Shown: piece after piece, positions 31,901-45,615 of the stretch | Numbering within the stretch: position 1 is the first letter of the stretch | Layout: each line of letters starts with the position of its first letter | NCBI RefSeq assembly: GCF_014905175.1 | Contig: NC_057788.1 | Span: forward strand, 26,072,154-26,136,153 | Length of the DNA: 64,000 nt | Reading direction: 5' to 3' | From: Aphidius gifuensis | Taxonomy: Eukaryota > Arthropoda > Insecta > Hymenoptera > Braconidae | Made by a program: the position numbers and the translations under genes | Notes under the pieces: generated by a model | The model's input: only the letters and a program-made list of their open reading frames with translations | Database searches by the model: none | What the model was told of the DNA's origin: nothing

Positions 31901-34900
31901 AAAAAAAATATAAATAAATAAAGATTAAACATGTTGCCATTTTTCTGTTTTTAATTAACTTTTTTTTATTAAACGTTTTTATTTTTCAAATATTTATATT
32001 TTCTCTATGAACTTTAATTATCACTTTTTTTTTTTTTTTTTTTTAATAAAGCCTTTTATATATTACTTTTCGAGGAATTAATTTTTTTTTTTTTTTCAAT
32101 TATATAATGTTTAATATTTTCAAATTTGTTAAAACTTTATATTTTTATTATTATTGTTTTTTATTTGATGCGAATATCAGTGAAAAAAAAAAAAAAAAAA
32201 TGGGGTTGAAATGCATGAGTAGTGGGCATACTTGTTCTCGGTATATTTACACACATATACATTAGTGGTATATTAATTTTCATGTAGCGCACAGAGGTGT
32301 ATCAAGCCGTAGACGAATATCGTAGCCACTTGAGACACTTGAGACGCACTTATTCACACCTTCATCAAGTGGTTCCACTGCACACGTTCGTTTGGTGAAC
32401 TCATCTTTTATTATTTTTTTATTTTTCGTTACATTTTTTTTTCTTTTGGTGTGCTCTACAAAACACGGTTATATATATATGCCAACAACCTTTCCCGATG
32501 GTTAGTTAAAAAAAAAAAATTTATAAAAACTAGAAAACTTTTTTTCCCCTTTGAGGGAGTAAATTAATTTTTTTTTACTTGTATGACTTTTGCAATTGAT
32601 AAAACGGTTTTTAAAAAATATTATATGAAATTGAGTTATGTTTTTTTTTTTTTTTTTGGTCTTTGGCAGAAAATAATTTGGTATAATTATACACGTTGAT
32701 TGATTTGCTAACGAACGAGTGCAATGATATTTTATTATGCTTAATGATTTAAGTATTCAGTAAAAAATGTGTGAATGATGATGTGAACGGTATGACGAAT
32801 GGTCGATTTGTGATTTTACTTTTTTTTAAAATTAATCAGAGTAACGTACGCTCCAGTTGAATCATAAGTTGTTCGAATAACCGAAGGAGAATATTATCAC
32901 ATAGATACATATATATATACACTTGAGTTTGTTTAATTAAGGTTTCGTATATAAGCAACCACAAGAAGATTAGTTTGAAAGTGTACCTGAGCGTACGTAT
33001 ACGTTTTTCCAGTTGGATAACTAGATTTGAAAAAGAACATATGAGAAATATTAAAATTTCTAAAACGATATAGTTGAGGATTAAGCATTAATGTTGGCTG
33101 TATCGTTTATGTAATCCCCTTAAGATCAGCTTTACTTCATTATTCATTTTAATTAAAATTATCTTTTGGTTTTATATACACTTAATTATATATTATGCCT
33201 AAATATATATAGATGTATATCTATTACTATTTTTTTGACGGTAACGCTATTGGCACCGTATACGGGGGAATTGACGGGGACTAGGCAACTTACGGTAAAC
33301 ATAGCCAAAATTGTGTGGAGGTCTCATTGCATTGTGTGTAAAACCCGTAAATCTCTCCGTACTTCTCCGTGATCATTTTTCAAAATTCATTTTTTTAAAA
33401 TTAATTTTAAACAATACAATTAATCGCTTTGTATAAAATAATTTAATAATCGATATTTCTTGAATGCATCAGTAAAGTATATAGAAAAAACTTGTCAAAT
33501 AATCACCGAATTAATTATGATCACCCAAACTAAAGCTTATGTCGAGTACCAACGAGAAAGATGATGCGTCAATTTAGATGGTCATATAAAAGAGAACAAC
33601 ACGCACGTTAAAACCTTTTGATGTTGTTCATGTTGTCAGGGCCAACGTGTCTGCCCATCTTTATTTTTATCTTTTCAATTTTTTTCATTTTTATCTCATA
33701 TATTTCAACAATGCATTTCACCCTCTCTCATCTAACCGATACTTTTATAAAACCAGACGAGCGTACAATATCTTTTTTTTTTTTTTTTCACCTCTCACTT
33801 CAGTTGCTATGCAAACCGCTTCATTTTACACGGTATGAGACGAGATCCCCCTCGTTTTGTCTACTTATACTGTATTCACTTTTACCCATCTAAGCTTTCA
33901 CTCCCTTTTTTTTTCACGATAATATACCAAGTGTACCAAGTTCATATAATATCATAACCTTCAATTTTTCAAAGGAATAAAAATAAAAAATTTACGTTTG
34001 AAACTATTTAAAGTTATACTACACAAAGTTACTGAAAGCTCAACTTCATTTGAATCATAAATGTAAAGAATTTTTTTTTTAACTATATACAATATTAAAA
34101 AAAGAAATAACTGTGATAATAGTATTTTTGAGTCTAAAAATATAAAATATAATTTTTAATGAATCATTACGCTTTAATACTGCCTTGGATCTATGAAATT
34201 ATTAGTATCAAAAACTATTTTCGTATTTGTGTATGTCTATACATTGTATAGATCCAAGAACCGCTAAAGGGATAGTCTGAATTGTTATTCGACCTTCTCA
34301 ATATGAAACGTTTCTCATGCTCGGCCTGATTCACTAATTGGAATTTCCAGCAGTCTTCTCTGTGTATAAACCCTTCTCTTTTCTCTTTGCAAACATTCAT
34401 CAGATACACGTATTTTCATCACTTTGAAATCAAATAAAACCAATTTATATTTTTAGGAGATTTATTATTATTGCTTTTTTTGTTTCCTTCTTTATCTTTC
34501 CCTTTGTAAAAAAAATATATAAATTTATAGAAACTTTTATTTATTAGCATAATTATAAATGAATAAATAATTTAAAATTCAATTTTTTATATGAAAAATA
34601 TATTTAGAAAAATTTTATTTCCAAATTTTTGCCATAACATGAAAACTGGCAAGGCCAATGTAAGGTGATAAAATTCGTAATATATGATGATACCTATGGT
34701 GCAGTAGAGTGGCTCTAAATTTTTGTTACGACCCGCGCCTAGATATTTCAAGACACGCCCGTTCTCATAGTCGATACATCGTGTGGCTCCGCGCCATTAA
34801 CCCTCCCGTGGTTTTCTTTTCCCAGAGGGTTTGTGCGCACTTTTTAATATCACACAATGTATCAACAATATAATCATTTTTTTTTTTTTTTAATATTATC

Positions 34901-37900
34901 CAAGCCAAACCGGACGAAAATTCACCAACGAAAATATATATTTATCCTATAAATAAAATAAAAAAAAAAGTATATATTCATTATTAAAAAAAAAAATAAT
35001 AATTGAAAAAGAACAGCCATTTATTTTAATATAAAAACAACAGCCTCGTATATATAAATTCGTGGTCATCTCTCTCGTAGGTATTATATATTTCATTTAG
35101 TTTAATTTCTTGTTTTAAAATTTGTTTTTTTTTTTTTTTCTCTATGAATAATTTTACTTTACAAATATCTAATTAATTTATATTAAACAAGTTGGAGAAG
35201 CCTTGGTATAAATCAAGTAGATTTTAGTTTGTATAAAACAATACAAAGAGTCTAAGAGTATGTGCAGGGCATAGAACTGTGCATAAATTATCAATGCTGT
35301 GTGATAGGGAGAGAGGGTAGTTGAGGGTGGTGGGTGAATTTGAAACCATCTACACATTCTTCGTTAGTTGCCTAAAAAGGGAGAGTCCTTTATTACATAT
35401 CTAATACCACCTTCTACTATGTTCGTTGGCTTTATTCAACTACAATTCGTGTGTAGCTTAAAGTGCCCATTGTTTTTTCATTGATAAATGGCAATAAAAA
35501 GTCGAGAAGGTATATGAGCTTTTAGTAAAAATACATGTAATGTTTATACTTTTACCAAAATAATTATCTCTATTATTTTTTTAAAATATGATTTTAATTT
35601 TTTATGATGTTGGTTTATTATAATCCGATGAATATCGTTAATAATTATTGAAAGTTTTATGATTTATGGATATGCATATAAATCTCGACATGATGACAAA
35701 CGCATTATATCTCGGAACATAAAATGTTAATGGTGTATATAGGACACTGGTTCGTTGGACGTAACTCGAAAGGAGGTTTAAACAAACGGGCCGCACGAAC
35801 AAGCGATAAATACCAGCAAAAGCAACGAAAAGCCAGGCTACCCTTTAATGGCATCGTGGATCCGAAGTGGAACCACATGGTCCATTATACTCTATCTTTT
35901 TTTTTTCCGTTGTTTTTTTTTTTTATGTTATTTTATATTCCTATTTTCATGAGCTCTTTGTTCACCTGATGTACCATATAGAATAATTCCCTGTAGCACC
36001 ATCAATAATCACCATAAATATTCATTCGATTCTCAAAGTTTACACGATTTGCATCGTAAAACTGCTCACATGTCTCTATTTAAATAATTAAAAAAAAGTT
36101 ATGTATAGATAAATTGAAAATAAAAGAAAATAAATGGAGGTAATGCTCTGTAAGCTTTTTTATTTTCAATGAGAAATATATATATCTTTTAGTCGTGAAT
36201 TTAAATTCAATAACTGACAAAGTAACAAAAAATATGATTATTTACTTGGCTTTATATAATTTTTATTTTTTTTTCAAATTATTTCTTGGTTCACCTGATG
36301 TTATTGTTTCAAATTTATATGGATTTTATATATCATGTAAAAAAATAAAAAAACAAAGCTATTTATATGTATATAAAAACAATGAAATAATCATAGTTAT
36401 TACATTTTTTATTTTTGTTTTTCATATTTTATTTTTTCATAATAATAGTTTTTAGTCAACCGTAAAAAATATATCAGAGGCAATCGTTATGTCGATAGGG
36501 GTTGAATAGAAATTGTAGGCTGGGGGCACAATGTGCACCAGTGGTCGAGGATTAAAATTGTGAATTCGATATTTCGACAGTGCCTGTTAAATTCATGCAG
36601 ATGAGGTTTTAATGACGGTCATTCAACCTCAAAGTAATACTATAAAAATATAACAAAAACAATACTTTATAAAAAAAAATAAAAATAAAAATAAAAATAT
36701 TATTTAATAGTAATAATAAACGTGCGTAGGGTTTGATTGTATTTGCCTAAACTAATTTTCTATATAAATAAATTGAGCAAAAAATAAAACAAAATATGAT
36801 AAAAATTTTTTAGAGAAAATAAATAGATTGATCGTAAATATCGAAATATTTCAGGCGTGTAACAATAAAAAAGATATATGGGTAGTTTGTAAGAGCTCAA
36901 AAAATAAAATAACAAAAAAAAAAAAAAAGGTGACTTGATCCTGATTGCCGTTAAGAAAACCCACTTGACCTCAGCTTCATTATTTCGTGTAATGACGCGT
37001 TTAATATGAAACCGTTGTGTCAATGGCCTCATTTGTATGACTAAATTGCTTGAATCTCTTCTGCTAATAGTAAAAACACTCTTTAAAAAAATTATACATA
37101 AATCAAAATTATTTGAATCTTCAAAAAAAAAAAAAGCTACTTTAAACAAAACAAAAATTAATGTTGCTTTTTCACAAAATGAAAAATATAAATAATATAA
37201 TTTAGTATAAATTTTTTATAAATACCCTTGTATTATTTGAAAATTCAGTAAAAGTATAAATATATATTAAAAAATCAAGAGCTTATTTTGTTGGGTTAAC
37301 CACGTACATATAGAGTAAACGTTTTAGGCGGATGTTAGGACTGTTTGTATATACACATTACCGAGTGAAAAAATAATAATAAATATGAAATGTAAAAAAA
37401 AAAAAATAAATATAAAAATAATAAACGCAAAAAAAACATGAAGCCGAGTGATGCGTGTAGAATTTATTCATGCAATTTTATAAATGGAACGCATCCGTTG
37501 AATACATGCTTTCAAATTTTTTTTTTTTTTTTATATATCTTTTGTCTTTTATACCTACATGGTATACATAAATGTCCTATAGTCCTATATATAAAAGTTG
37601 AGAATAGCTATATGTATATATGTGTGTGTATATAAACGACGAATCCACTGGGCAAAGTACATCTCGTTGCGCAAATACGCCGTTTAGATTCCGTTGACGA
37701 CCAACCAAGCCAACCTAGAATTGTATTTTATGGAATGAGGAAGTTTATAGATCTTGCTCTGACAAGAAATATTCAAACAAAGATAGAATTTCAAAGAATA
37801 AGTTATAGAGTTTCTAATATACATATATATGAATCTTCGATTGTTCTAAATTTAATTGGTTCACGTATATTCAATATATACATATATATACCAAATATAC

Positions 37901-38877
37901 ATAGAAATGATACTATTTTGTAAACGGTGAAGTACACTACTTAGCCATATCCACCATTCAACATTTACCTTGGGATTCAACTACGAGTTGTTATGAGTTT
38001 CACTGAAATGCTTTTCAGTTTGTAATTATTTTCATTACAAATGATCCTGAATATATACATTTATACAGCAATATTTTAGTATTTCATTTAAATACACTTA
38101 TTAAAATCTAAATTTAAATTGAGATTTAATAAACATTATTTTTTAATAATGTCATATATAATTTAATATTTTACTGACGTTTTGTTTTATAATAAATCAA
38201 CATTAATATCAATTATTCAAATATTAATTATGTTGAAAAAAATAAATAAAATAAATAAAAAATATACAATAATTATATTAAAAATTTATGTGTATATCTT
38301 TTTTTTTTTTTGAAATAAATTTTCATGAGATAATTTAATATTTTAAAATATAAATTACACGTTGATGAAAGGGTCAGAGTTTTTTTTTTCGTTTTCCATT
38401 TAATCATGCTTTTACTGTGTACACATATTTTTATGTAAAAGTTATATCGATGGTCAACATGTCGAGGTAAAAATAAAAAAATAAAAAAAGTTATCGCGAC
38501 GTAAAACCTTTGGGTAACTTTCATTCGTCTCTTTTACGGTTGTTCAAGCGCGAGATACCCTTGTATTGTCAATGTGTATTGTGGTCAGAATGCTTTCTAT
38601 ACCATAATTACTTGATTTCGTTCAAAGCTGCTAGAGGATACACCACTGAATGCTCACTGACTTTATTGGTACGTCCTTTAATCAATGGCAAGCTATTGGA
38701 CGTGCCATCAGTTGAAATTCTAAAAGAGCAAGTGAGAGAGATACAAAGAACCAAGTGAGGGCATAAAAATACGACAAAAAAAAAAATAAAAAAATACATT
38801 TTATGAGAGCATGGTCACAGTGAACCAAGTTTTCAGGACTAGTGAACACACAGTTTGGCAAAAAAAAGAGGATATAC
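28976..38877. other. Gene desert, about 9.9 kb
   Basis: A+T-rich DNA with isolated GC-richer patches at 29660-29840, 30830-30910, 31680-31870, 32230-32410, 33230-33370, 34640-34850, 35250-35480, 35700-35900, 36480-36640 and 38500-38760. The patch at 35750-35890 has a basic plus-strand frame (KGGLNKRAARTSDKYQQKQR) and that at 38600-38757 reads LLVRPLINGKLLDVPSVEIL; neither has supported ends. Several patches without frames may be cis-regulatory. A direct repeat cacttgagacacttgagac lies near 32326. Confidence 0.4.
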
Positions 38878-38996
38878 CTGCTGTAAATTTTACTTGTAGC
38901 CGATTCGGGGGGAAATTCGATGTGGAACATTGCACCACCATGATGAGGGCTTTCGTTGGTTGGATGAAGAAAGACTAGATATCCTGGAAGATTGCC
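38878..38996 (-). CDS. Internal coding exon of an unrecognised gene
   Basis: A 119-base segment between acceptor tttttctag and donor gtatat is open through its length (phase 0 in, phase 2 out) and reads GNLPGYLVFLHPTNESPHHG then GAMFHIEFPPESATSKIYS. The amino-acid mix is that of a folded extracellular or enzyme domain and the GC content is far above the flanks. A second frame (QSSRISSLSSSNQRK...) is open but ends in a stop before the donor. I could not identify the family. The nearest minus-strand exon candidate with a compatible phase-0 donor is at 45009-44902, 6 kb upstream. Confidence 0.5.
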
Positions 38997-40111
38997 CTAG
39001 AAAAAGAAACAAGTGAAATAAATGTTTTAAATCTCTATATACTTATACAGACATTGAAACCAATGAGTTTCCACAAAGTTAAAAGCTTTCGATAATTGGA
39101 ACGCCAATTTTTTTCACGAATTCACATAAACTGAAATAAAGTAGTAATAGAAAAAACAAAAAAAAAAAAAAAAACTTGCTTCTTTACTACTTTATTTTAT
39201 TTTTAAAATAAAAATAATAAAATAAAATAACTCTGATTTCTTTTAATAAAAATTTAAGTTAACATTGAATAGGAAGAAAAGATAAAAATTTAGATTGAAA
39301 ATATCTGTGCTTATCAATTTAAAAATTTTTCTTAAAGTTATCATTTGAAATTATCTGTTAATTAATTATAAAATTCTATAATATTTTTCTAAATGGAATA
39401 AGCTTTTACTTGAATTTTAATTCAAGTGAATGCGTATTTTTAAAGAGTTTTTTTTCCTTCTGATGATATAAATATAAGATAAACTTGTACTTGTTTATTT
39501 AATGGATCATGAAGAAAAATTTGTGATGCAGAAATAATTTTAAAAGTTGGTGAGATATAGTAGTAGGTGCATTTTACATGCATGTATGTGTATATACATA
39601 AAAGGGTATAGTGAAAATAGTGAGATGAAAGTTAGACTTTACTTCTGTCAAGTGGAAGCTGTTATCAAGTCACTCAACTCTCCATATACTCTCATCTTAC
39701 TTGAGTCCATGAGCGAAAACGTCCATTGCCCAAGTTTACATGAATTTAGCGTTTCTGATGGCTCAAACTTCATTTTTTTCATTCTTATGGCTCTTTTATT
39801 TTTACCTGCATCATCACATTCCCATTTCAAATCTTTTTCTTTCTCACAAAATATATACATATATATATTATTTCTATCTCTTTTTATCTTAGAGTAGGCT
39901 AAAGTTTGGCAAACTCGTTGAGCCTTCATGGTAGTTTGCGTAGATTCTTGCAGCGTATATTCACAATATATGCAGACACCTTGAAATCTCCTTCCGAAAC
40001 GATGAAGGGTGAAAAGGGTAGATTCACACTGCCAGTAATCCAGTGCATGTGAACGTGAATTTCAACAAACATGCAACCTTCTTCTTTTTCTTTTTCTTCT
40101 TCTTTTCTTTT
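38997..40111. other. Non-genic or intronic; patch at 39600-39960 open on both strands
   Basis: At 39640-39780 both strands read protein-like: plus RLYFCQVEAVIKSLNSPYTL; minus SETLNSCKLGQWTFSLMDSS, with a good minus-strand donor (gtaaga) at about 39703. The choice cannot be made by eye. The rest is A+T-rich filler and a pyrimidine-rich run (40080-40112). Confidence 0.3.
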
Positions 40112-40525
40112 CTACCCGGGTTTAGTATGGTACTCAAGGGTAAACTTTTCGCGAGTATGAAAATCGGTGATCCTCTCGCGTGCTACGATGTGGTTCACAA
40201 GAATATCGCTTTGAATTTTTAACTTATTATTATATACATAGTCAGGATAAAAACATGAATGTTTATGTGAATTTTCTTGTGTATACAAAGTTTGTAAATA
40301 AGAAAGTTTTTGGATAATATTACAAACCGTATGAGCTTTGATATTTCGTTCGTGATTTTCACGATAAATACGGTCAAAGTGAAATTTTAAATAGAAAACA
40401 TGTGTGTCTATGTGTTTCTGTGTGTATTTGTGAGAGCAAATTTGTGATGAAAAGTAAGAGAGGTAGATAAAATAGGAAAATAGACAGTGGCGAGTTGTTA
40501 TTATAATGATATGTTTGGTCGACAT
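40112..40525 (-). CDS. Hypothetical 137-codon open frame
   Basis: The longest uninterrupted ATG-started frame in the window. It starts MSTKHIIIITTRHCLFSYFI and ends NHIVARERITDFHTREKFT and a few more residues. It avoids the homopolymer-derived Phe/Lys runs that mark noise frames and is rich in His, Tyr and Ile. No domain is recognised, there is no clear promoter, and a frame of this length may still occur by chance in 64 kb. It could be a young or species-restricted gene, or nothing. Confidence 0.2.
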   Translation of the reverse strand: MSTKHIIIITTRHCLFSYFIYLSYFSSQICSHKYTQKHIDTHVFYLKFHFDRIYRENHERNIKAHTVCNIIQKLSYLQTLYTQENSHKHSCFYPDYVYNNKLKIQSDILVNHIVARERITDFHTREKFTLEYHTKPG

Positions 40526-43500
40526 AGTTTAAAAGTCAGTTCGTGTCCTGACACATTTATTAATAACTAACATGGTATTTGACCATTTTGTGTCAACATG
40601 AAATTGATTAAACATATATTAACGTCAAAGTTAATTTTAACCTTTAATATTATGGTCAGAGCTAAATTTATCTTTAGATAATTATCAAACTTTTGCAATT
40701 ATTCAAATTTTGAAAATATAAATTAATACGTAAGATGAATTTTGCTTATCTATATTTAAATATATTTTTATGATCATAATTTATAATTAATTCATTAACA
40801 GTTAAATTAAATTTATCAGTTATAAATTTAATTAACGAATAATTATTATTTATTTAAACAAAATTAAATATTTTTATTTGCATTGAAATTTGATTGAGCT
40901 ACTTTGTCAAATTTAATTTTTCAATATAATTATAATTTTTCTCTGTAGATATAATGAAATTAATGAACAAAAAAATAATTAAAAAAAATTAATAATAGTC
41001 ATTATCTCTAATTATTAATTAATTGAATGATTAATGTAATTGTCAATTATTAAATTGAGAGATAATATTTATAAAGAACACATAATAAATTGAGCAAAGC
41101 CCAGTTAGTTTTATTATATTGTCAACAGCAATTATCTTTCATCATGCGAGCATCAGTTTGCATTTAGGTTTATACATATATATAAAGAGAAATAGACAGT
41201 ACATGTCATCTCATGATAATTAAATAGTTTCTGGTTTGTGACCGAATTATGTTGTCATTTTAATTGGCACAGTACGTGTGCATTTGCGTACAACAGCAAT
41301 GAATCCTTATTTGCGGTTTATAAAATTTATTTATAAAAATATTAACATTATCAAATTGCAACATGTGGTAAGAGAAAATTGGAAAATTTAAAATTAAATA
41401 AATAAAAAATTTAATTAAAAATTAGTTTGTAAAAAAAAGCTCAAAATTAAAATTAATAAAAAAAATATAAAAATATGTTTAAAAGAATTTTGTTTAGACC
41501 GATTAAAGCAAGTGAGGTGGTGGTTCAAGTGTTGCATATATATATGCAGCCATGCATTTGAGTGCACACATGAGTGTATATATTTATTTACATGTACATA
41601 GCATTGAGAAAGAATGTGATAGCGATATAGAGAGAAAGAGAAAAAAGAGGACTATGGCCGTGACTGGTTAGAATCAAATAACAGCGGTTTGTTTGCAAGC
41701 CACTTCTCGTCCATACCTCTTTTCTCACACCCCCTACACATTACCTATTCGAATATATATATGTATACATTTATATTGTTCAGATATGAACAGTAGAATA
41801 CCATAGAATTGTTGTTGTTATTGTTGTTACCTTTCATACGATATATATGAGTATGTGCAGTATGTATGTACAAATGAGAATTCTATACCTTTTTCATCTT
41901 CTCTGTTGCAATCTGGCTCTACGGTATTACAAACCATCATTGCAAATCATCCAGTGCATAATGCATTATATGTGTGCACTTTACGAATTTTACAATATTA
42001 TTTTTTATGCTACTTGATTTAATTTATTTTTTTATTTTTCATTTTAAATGAAAAAATAAATAAAAATACTTGGTTACACTGGGTAAATAATTAAGTCAAG
42101 AGATGTATATTAATTATGCAATGTCAATTTATATTTTTTATTTTTTAATTAGATTTTTTATTAAGTGTTGTGTAATTTATTAATTGAGTCGGTTTTTTTT
42201 TTTATTTATAATAAGTAAAAAAAATATAGTAATTTAAAAAATAAATATATTTTTATTTTCAAGTTTTTGATATATCGGATATTAAATGCAAAATTATTAA
42301 GTTCATGCATGGCTTTGATCATCTTGCATATACTTGAAAACAAGTTTTTATTTTGCAAACATAGTTTTGACTATATATTTTCATTTTTTTTTGACTATTT
42401 AAAATGAAAAAAGTTGAGTTGAAAATAAATATGAAAAAAAAATATTGAGGTAAAAAGATGTCAGAATATCTGGTTTGATCGGTGGAAAATAAGAGTAAGA
42501 AAGATGACCGTATTAATCGTAAAAAATATTTAGTGTTAGCCTTTCGATTTCCGGGATTCATCTTTTATATAGAAACGTGCTTGGCAAAGAGTGAAGTTGG
42601 TTGGTTAGTTTGGTGATGAAGGAAGGAAACCAGTGACACGGAAAATGATTTGCCAGATATATATATATCTCGTTTACTTTTTCACTTGTTTCTTTTTCTT
42701 TTCTATTTTTTCTTTTTTTTCTCTCAACAAAGAAGCTATTTTGACCACCACCTGGCAATTGCAGCCGGTGCATATAGTGGTACTTTCATTATGATTCCAA
42801 TGTTGTTGCCTTGTGTCAAGATAACAACGATAAAAATAAGAAAAAAAATTTCGCTATATATTTTATCAATTGAAAAGAAAAGAAAAATTATCTAACAAAT
42901 AAAAATAAGTGTAGTTTAAAAGTGTCGGTTTAAAACAATGGTATACTAAATTTATTGCTATGATGAAAATAAAAAAAATAATTTTATTTTACGTTTATGT
43001 TTTTCTTAAATAACAACAACAAAAAAAAATTTAATATTCCATACGATATTATCATAAATTTATAAAATTGTCACTGACATTTTTTCTTTAAAAAATTGAA
43101 TTATTTTTTATTCTTAAAGTACAAGTATAATATTATTAAAATTTTATTGTTCCATTTTCTTGACACTTGTATTTTAGTTTAAAGTAAAAAGTACCCTCAA
43201 TAAAAAATGAATATATATGCAAGCATCAAAATGCTTGCATACTAAAATAATACACCAACATTTGTGTCCCCTTGAGGGTTTGTTGACAATGAACGTGACA
43301 AGGTTTTTATCCAAGACATTGTATGTCAGATAAATATATACCTATATACAGTAAAATTGTTTCTATATAATATGAGCATTTTGTTTTTCGTTTCGTCCGG
43401 CATACCAATAAAGTATATTTGTACAAAAATATAATGAACAAGTGTAGTAGAAAACAAGGTGTAGAAAAAATAAACTCCAATAAAATAATAAAAAAATAAA

Positions 43501-44901
43501 AAAGTATATAAAGGTCAAAAAGGAAGTGCAGATATTTTTGATGATGACTGATTTTATTTCCGGTTTGAGAAAACTCGTATGAAATATTGTATGTGTATTT
43601 TGAGTTAAAATAAAAAAGTACTATATATTTTTTTAAAAATCATAAACATAAGGCGAAAAAAAAAATATATATATACAAACATGTCCATGACTTTGTAGAT
43701 ATTTTTTTTTTATATAAAAATTATGTCAAGTAAATATATAAACCTTGGCACAGTAATTACAATAAATTCAACCTATATTTCATAACAAGTTTAATATTAT
43801 AGTTTTAATTAAATAAAATAAATAACTTGATGCTTATTTTATTTATGTTGTTAATTTTTATTGAATAAAGTTTATATAAACAAACGTTTGGTTAGCCCAA
43901 CTTCATCAACCAACAAAACAACTCTATATATAGTTTCCAATCAGGGTGCTTTTCAAGTGAATTTAAAAGATATACAAATGTTGAAAATTTAACTTTCACA
44001 CTAATACAAATATATACAAATATATGTATTTATATTGGTAGTAAGAAACATTGATGGTGCGTCAAGCACATCTGTCAAAACTATGAAATTCAATGCTACA
44101 AATTTGCATGCTAATTCGAGTGCTAAAGATGGAATGAGAGTTTTGATATATAGATGACAGTTTTGGGGTATGAGGTTTATCTACTTGAACGTTTTGGATG
44201 TATCTAAGGTGTATAATTTAATGAAGACATTGGCGTTGGCTGTTGTAACCATAATTTTGTTAACACTACTATCTAATGACATTATATACATGATCAATCA
44301 TAATATATTAATATAAATTATCTCAACATATTTATATTTAACATTAAAGTTTTAATTACATTATTTAGTATGTTCTTATTATTCAATCGGTCAGTGGTTT
44401 TGTATTCAGAATGTTGATAGAATTAACAAAAAAAATAAAAATAAAATAGAATTTCTCTGTCAACATTCGGTTGTATTGTCCAAACTCGTAATGGAACAAG
44501 TGGGAGCAAAATTATGTAAACAGGTTCATCAGTTTTTAACCATTCTCCCTTGTGGTTTAATTTGGAATGAGTGTATATATGAATGAATGTTTCAATTGAT
44601 GATATATATATATAAATATACTTTATATATGTATACAGTGTTTAAATTAATTTTATGTGAAATAAACAAAATAAATTAAATTAAAATATAAATAAAATTA
44701 AAATAAATATAACTTGAAAATATCAAAAAGTTGATTATAAATTTAGTTAAAAGTTAAATGAAATTAATTAATGATGATTGATTATAATGTTGATTAAAAT
44801 TGTTTAATATTAGATAAACTTTCATTGTTAGTTGAATGAAATGCTGATTTTATTGGTAGAAAGTATACTATGCAAATTGATTGCAATGCTGAGAATGGTA
44901 C
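40526..44901. other. Gene-poor A+T-rich DNA
   Basis: Very A+T rich at 40560-41130. GC-richer patches at 41510-41720, 42560-42790, 43240-43340 and 44030-44260. The last contains a plus-strand frame GASSTSVKTMKFNATNLHAN ending in TGA that looks coding-like but is unbounded. A short palindrome gttgcatatatatatgcagc lies near 41533. Confidence 0.4.
43216..43241. repeat. 10-base-stem inverted repeat
   Basis: TATGCAAGCA and TGCTTGCATA flank a six-base loop (tcaaaa). The arms contain ATGCAAGC, close to an octamer/POU-type word. The hairpin is too short for a microRNA precursor and may be a paired factor site. Confidence 0.7.
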
Positions 44902-45009
44902 CTTGAATTTCCAAGTTAAGTTGAGTGTTTGGTTGTAACCTGAGTGACTTTCTGATCGATAGTCATTTGGTATACTCTTGAAATACTCTTGTCTTGTGCT
45001 ATCTCTCAT
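44902..45009 (-). CDS. Candidate first coding exon
   Basis: Starts with ATG and reads MRDSTRQEYFKSIPNDYRSE then SHSGYNQTLNLTWKFK, ending at donor gtacca in phase 0. It is hydrophilic, with no noise runs. Its phase is compatible with the exon at 38996-38878, which would make a minus-strand gene with a 6-kb intron, but other exons may lie between. Reading through the donor gives a 71-codon frame, so it could also be a single-exon small ORF. Confidence 0.3.
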
Positions 45010-45149
45010 TAAGTTAATTGTTTAGCTTGTTTGTTATTATGTTTTTTTTTTTTTTTTTAAGATCAAGTTTAAATGATTTTTTTAAATTTGTATTTACCAA
45101 AGAAAGAAAAAAATATACGTTAAACTATTGAAAAAATTTTTTTCCTTTT

Positions 45150-45420
45150 TCAAGGATGTATTTTCTCTGAGTCATTGACTTTGATTATGTGTTTTTGAGA
45201 ATAGTTGAATAATGATGCCAGTAGTTTAGTCGACGTTCAGGCTGACAACCGTGAATCTAACCCAAGCAACCGAGTAGTTGAGTAACATTTTTCTTTATGG
45301 TTTGTTTATGTCGCATGCGCATTCGTATATTCTTGGCTTCCCGCGATATGGAATCTATAGTATACTATTTCCTTCATCCGTTTTTCAGTCTGCCAAAAGC
45401 GTGCGAAAGTTTTACATCTC
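45150..45420 (+). promoter_or_regulatory. Possible promoter with NRF1/Ewg-type site
   Basis: A GC-richer block that includes TCGCATGCGCA (45311-45321), a close match to the palindromic NRF1/erect-wing element (core GCATGCGC). It lies about 300 bases upstream of an exon with strong splice signals on the plus strand, so it is a reasonable start region for that transcript. No TATA box is seen. Confidence 0.4.
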
Positions 45421-45615
45421 TCGTGTGTTATTACTCCAATTTTCATTTTATATATAACACTTGTTATATGCTTACAATTAAATACTCGAAAAAGTGTTTA
45501 ACATATTAACATAATTACGATTTTTTAAATTAATTTATCTATCAATTTATTTATTTTTTTTTATATTGTACTTATCATTTTTTTATTCTTTTATTAATTT
45601 ATTATTTTTTTTTAG

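Noticed and set aside
33342..33353. AACCCGTAAATC, identical to the first 12 bases of miR-100
   Set aside because: The following bases diverge and no complementary arm lies within 100 bases on either side, so no precursor hairpin can form.
33240..33366. Minus-strand frame with EKYGEIYGFY, reminiscent of a cytochrome P450 N-terminal region
   Set aside because: Only about ten residues fit, the continuation does not, and there are no neighbouring P450 motifs.
45038..45059. Long T runs throughout as poly(A) tails of retrocopies
   Set aside because: Runs of 10-20 T or A occur everywhere on both strands without adjacent gene copies or target-site duplications.
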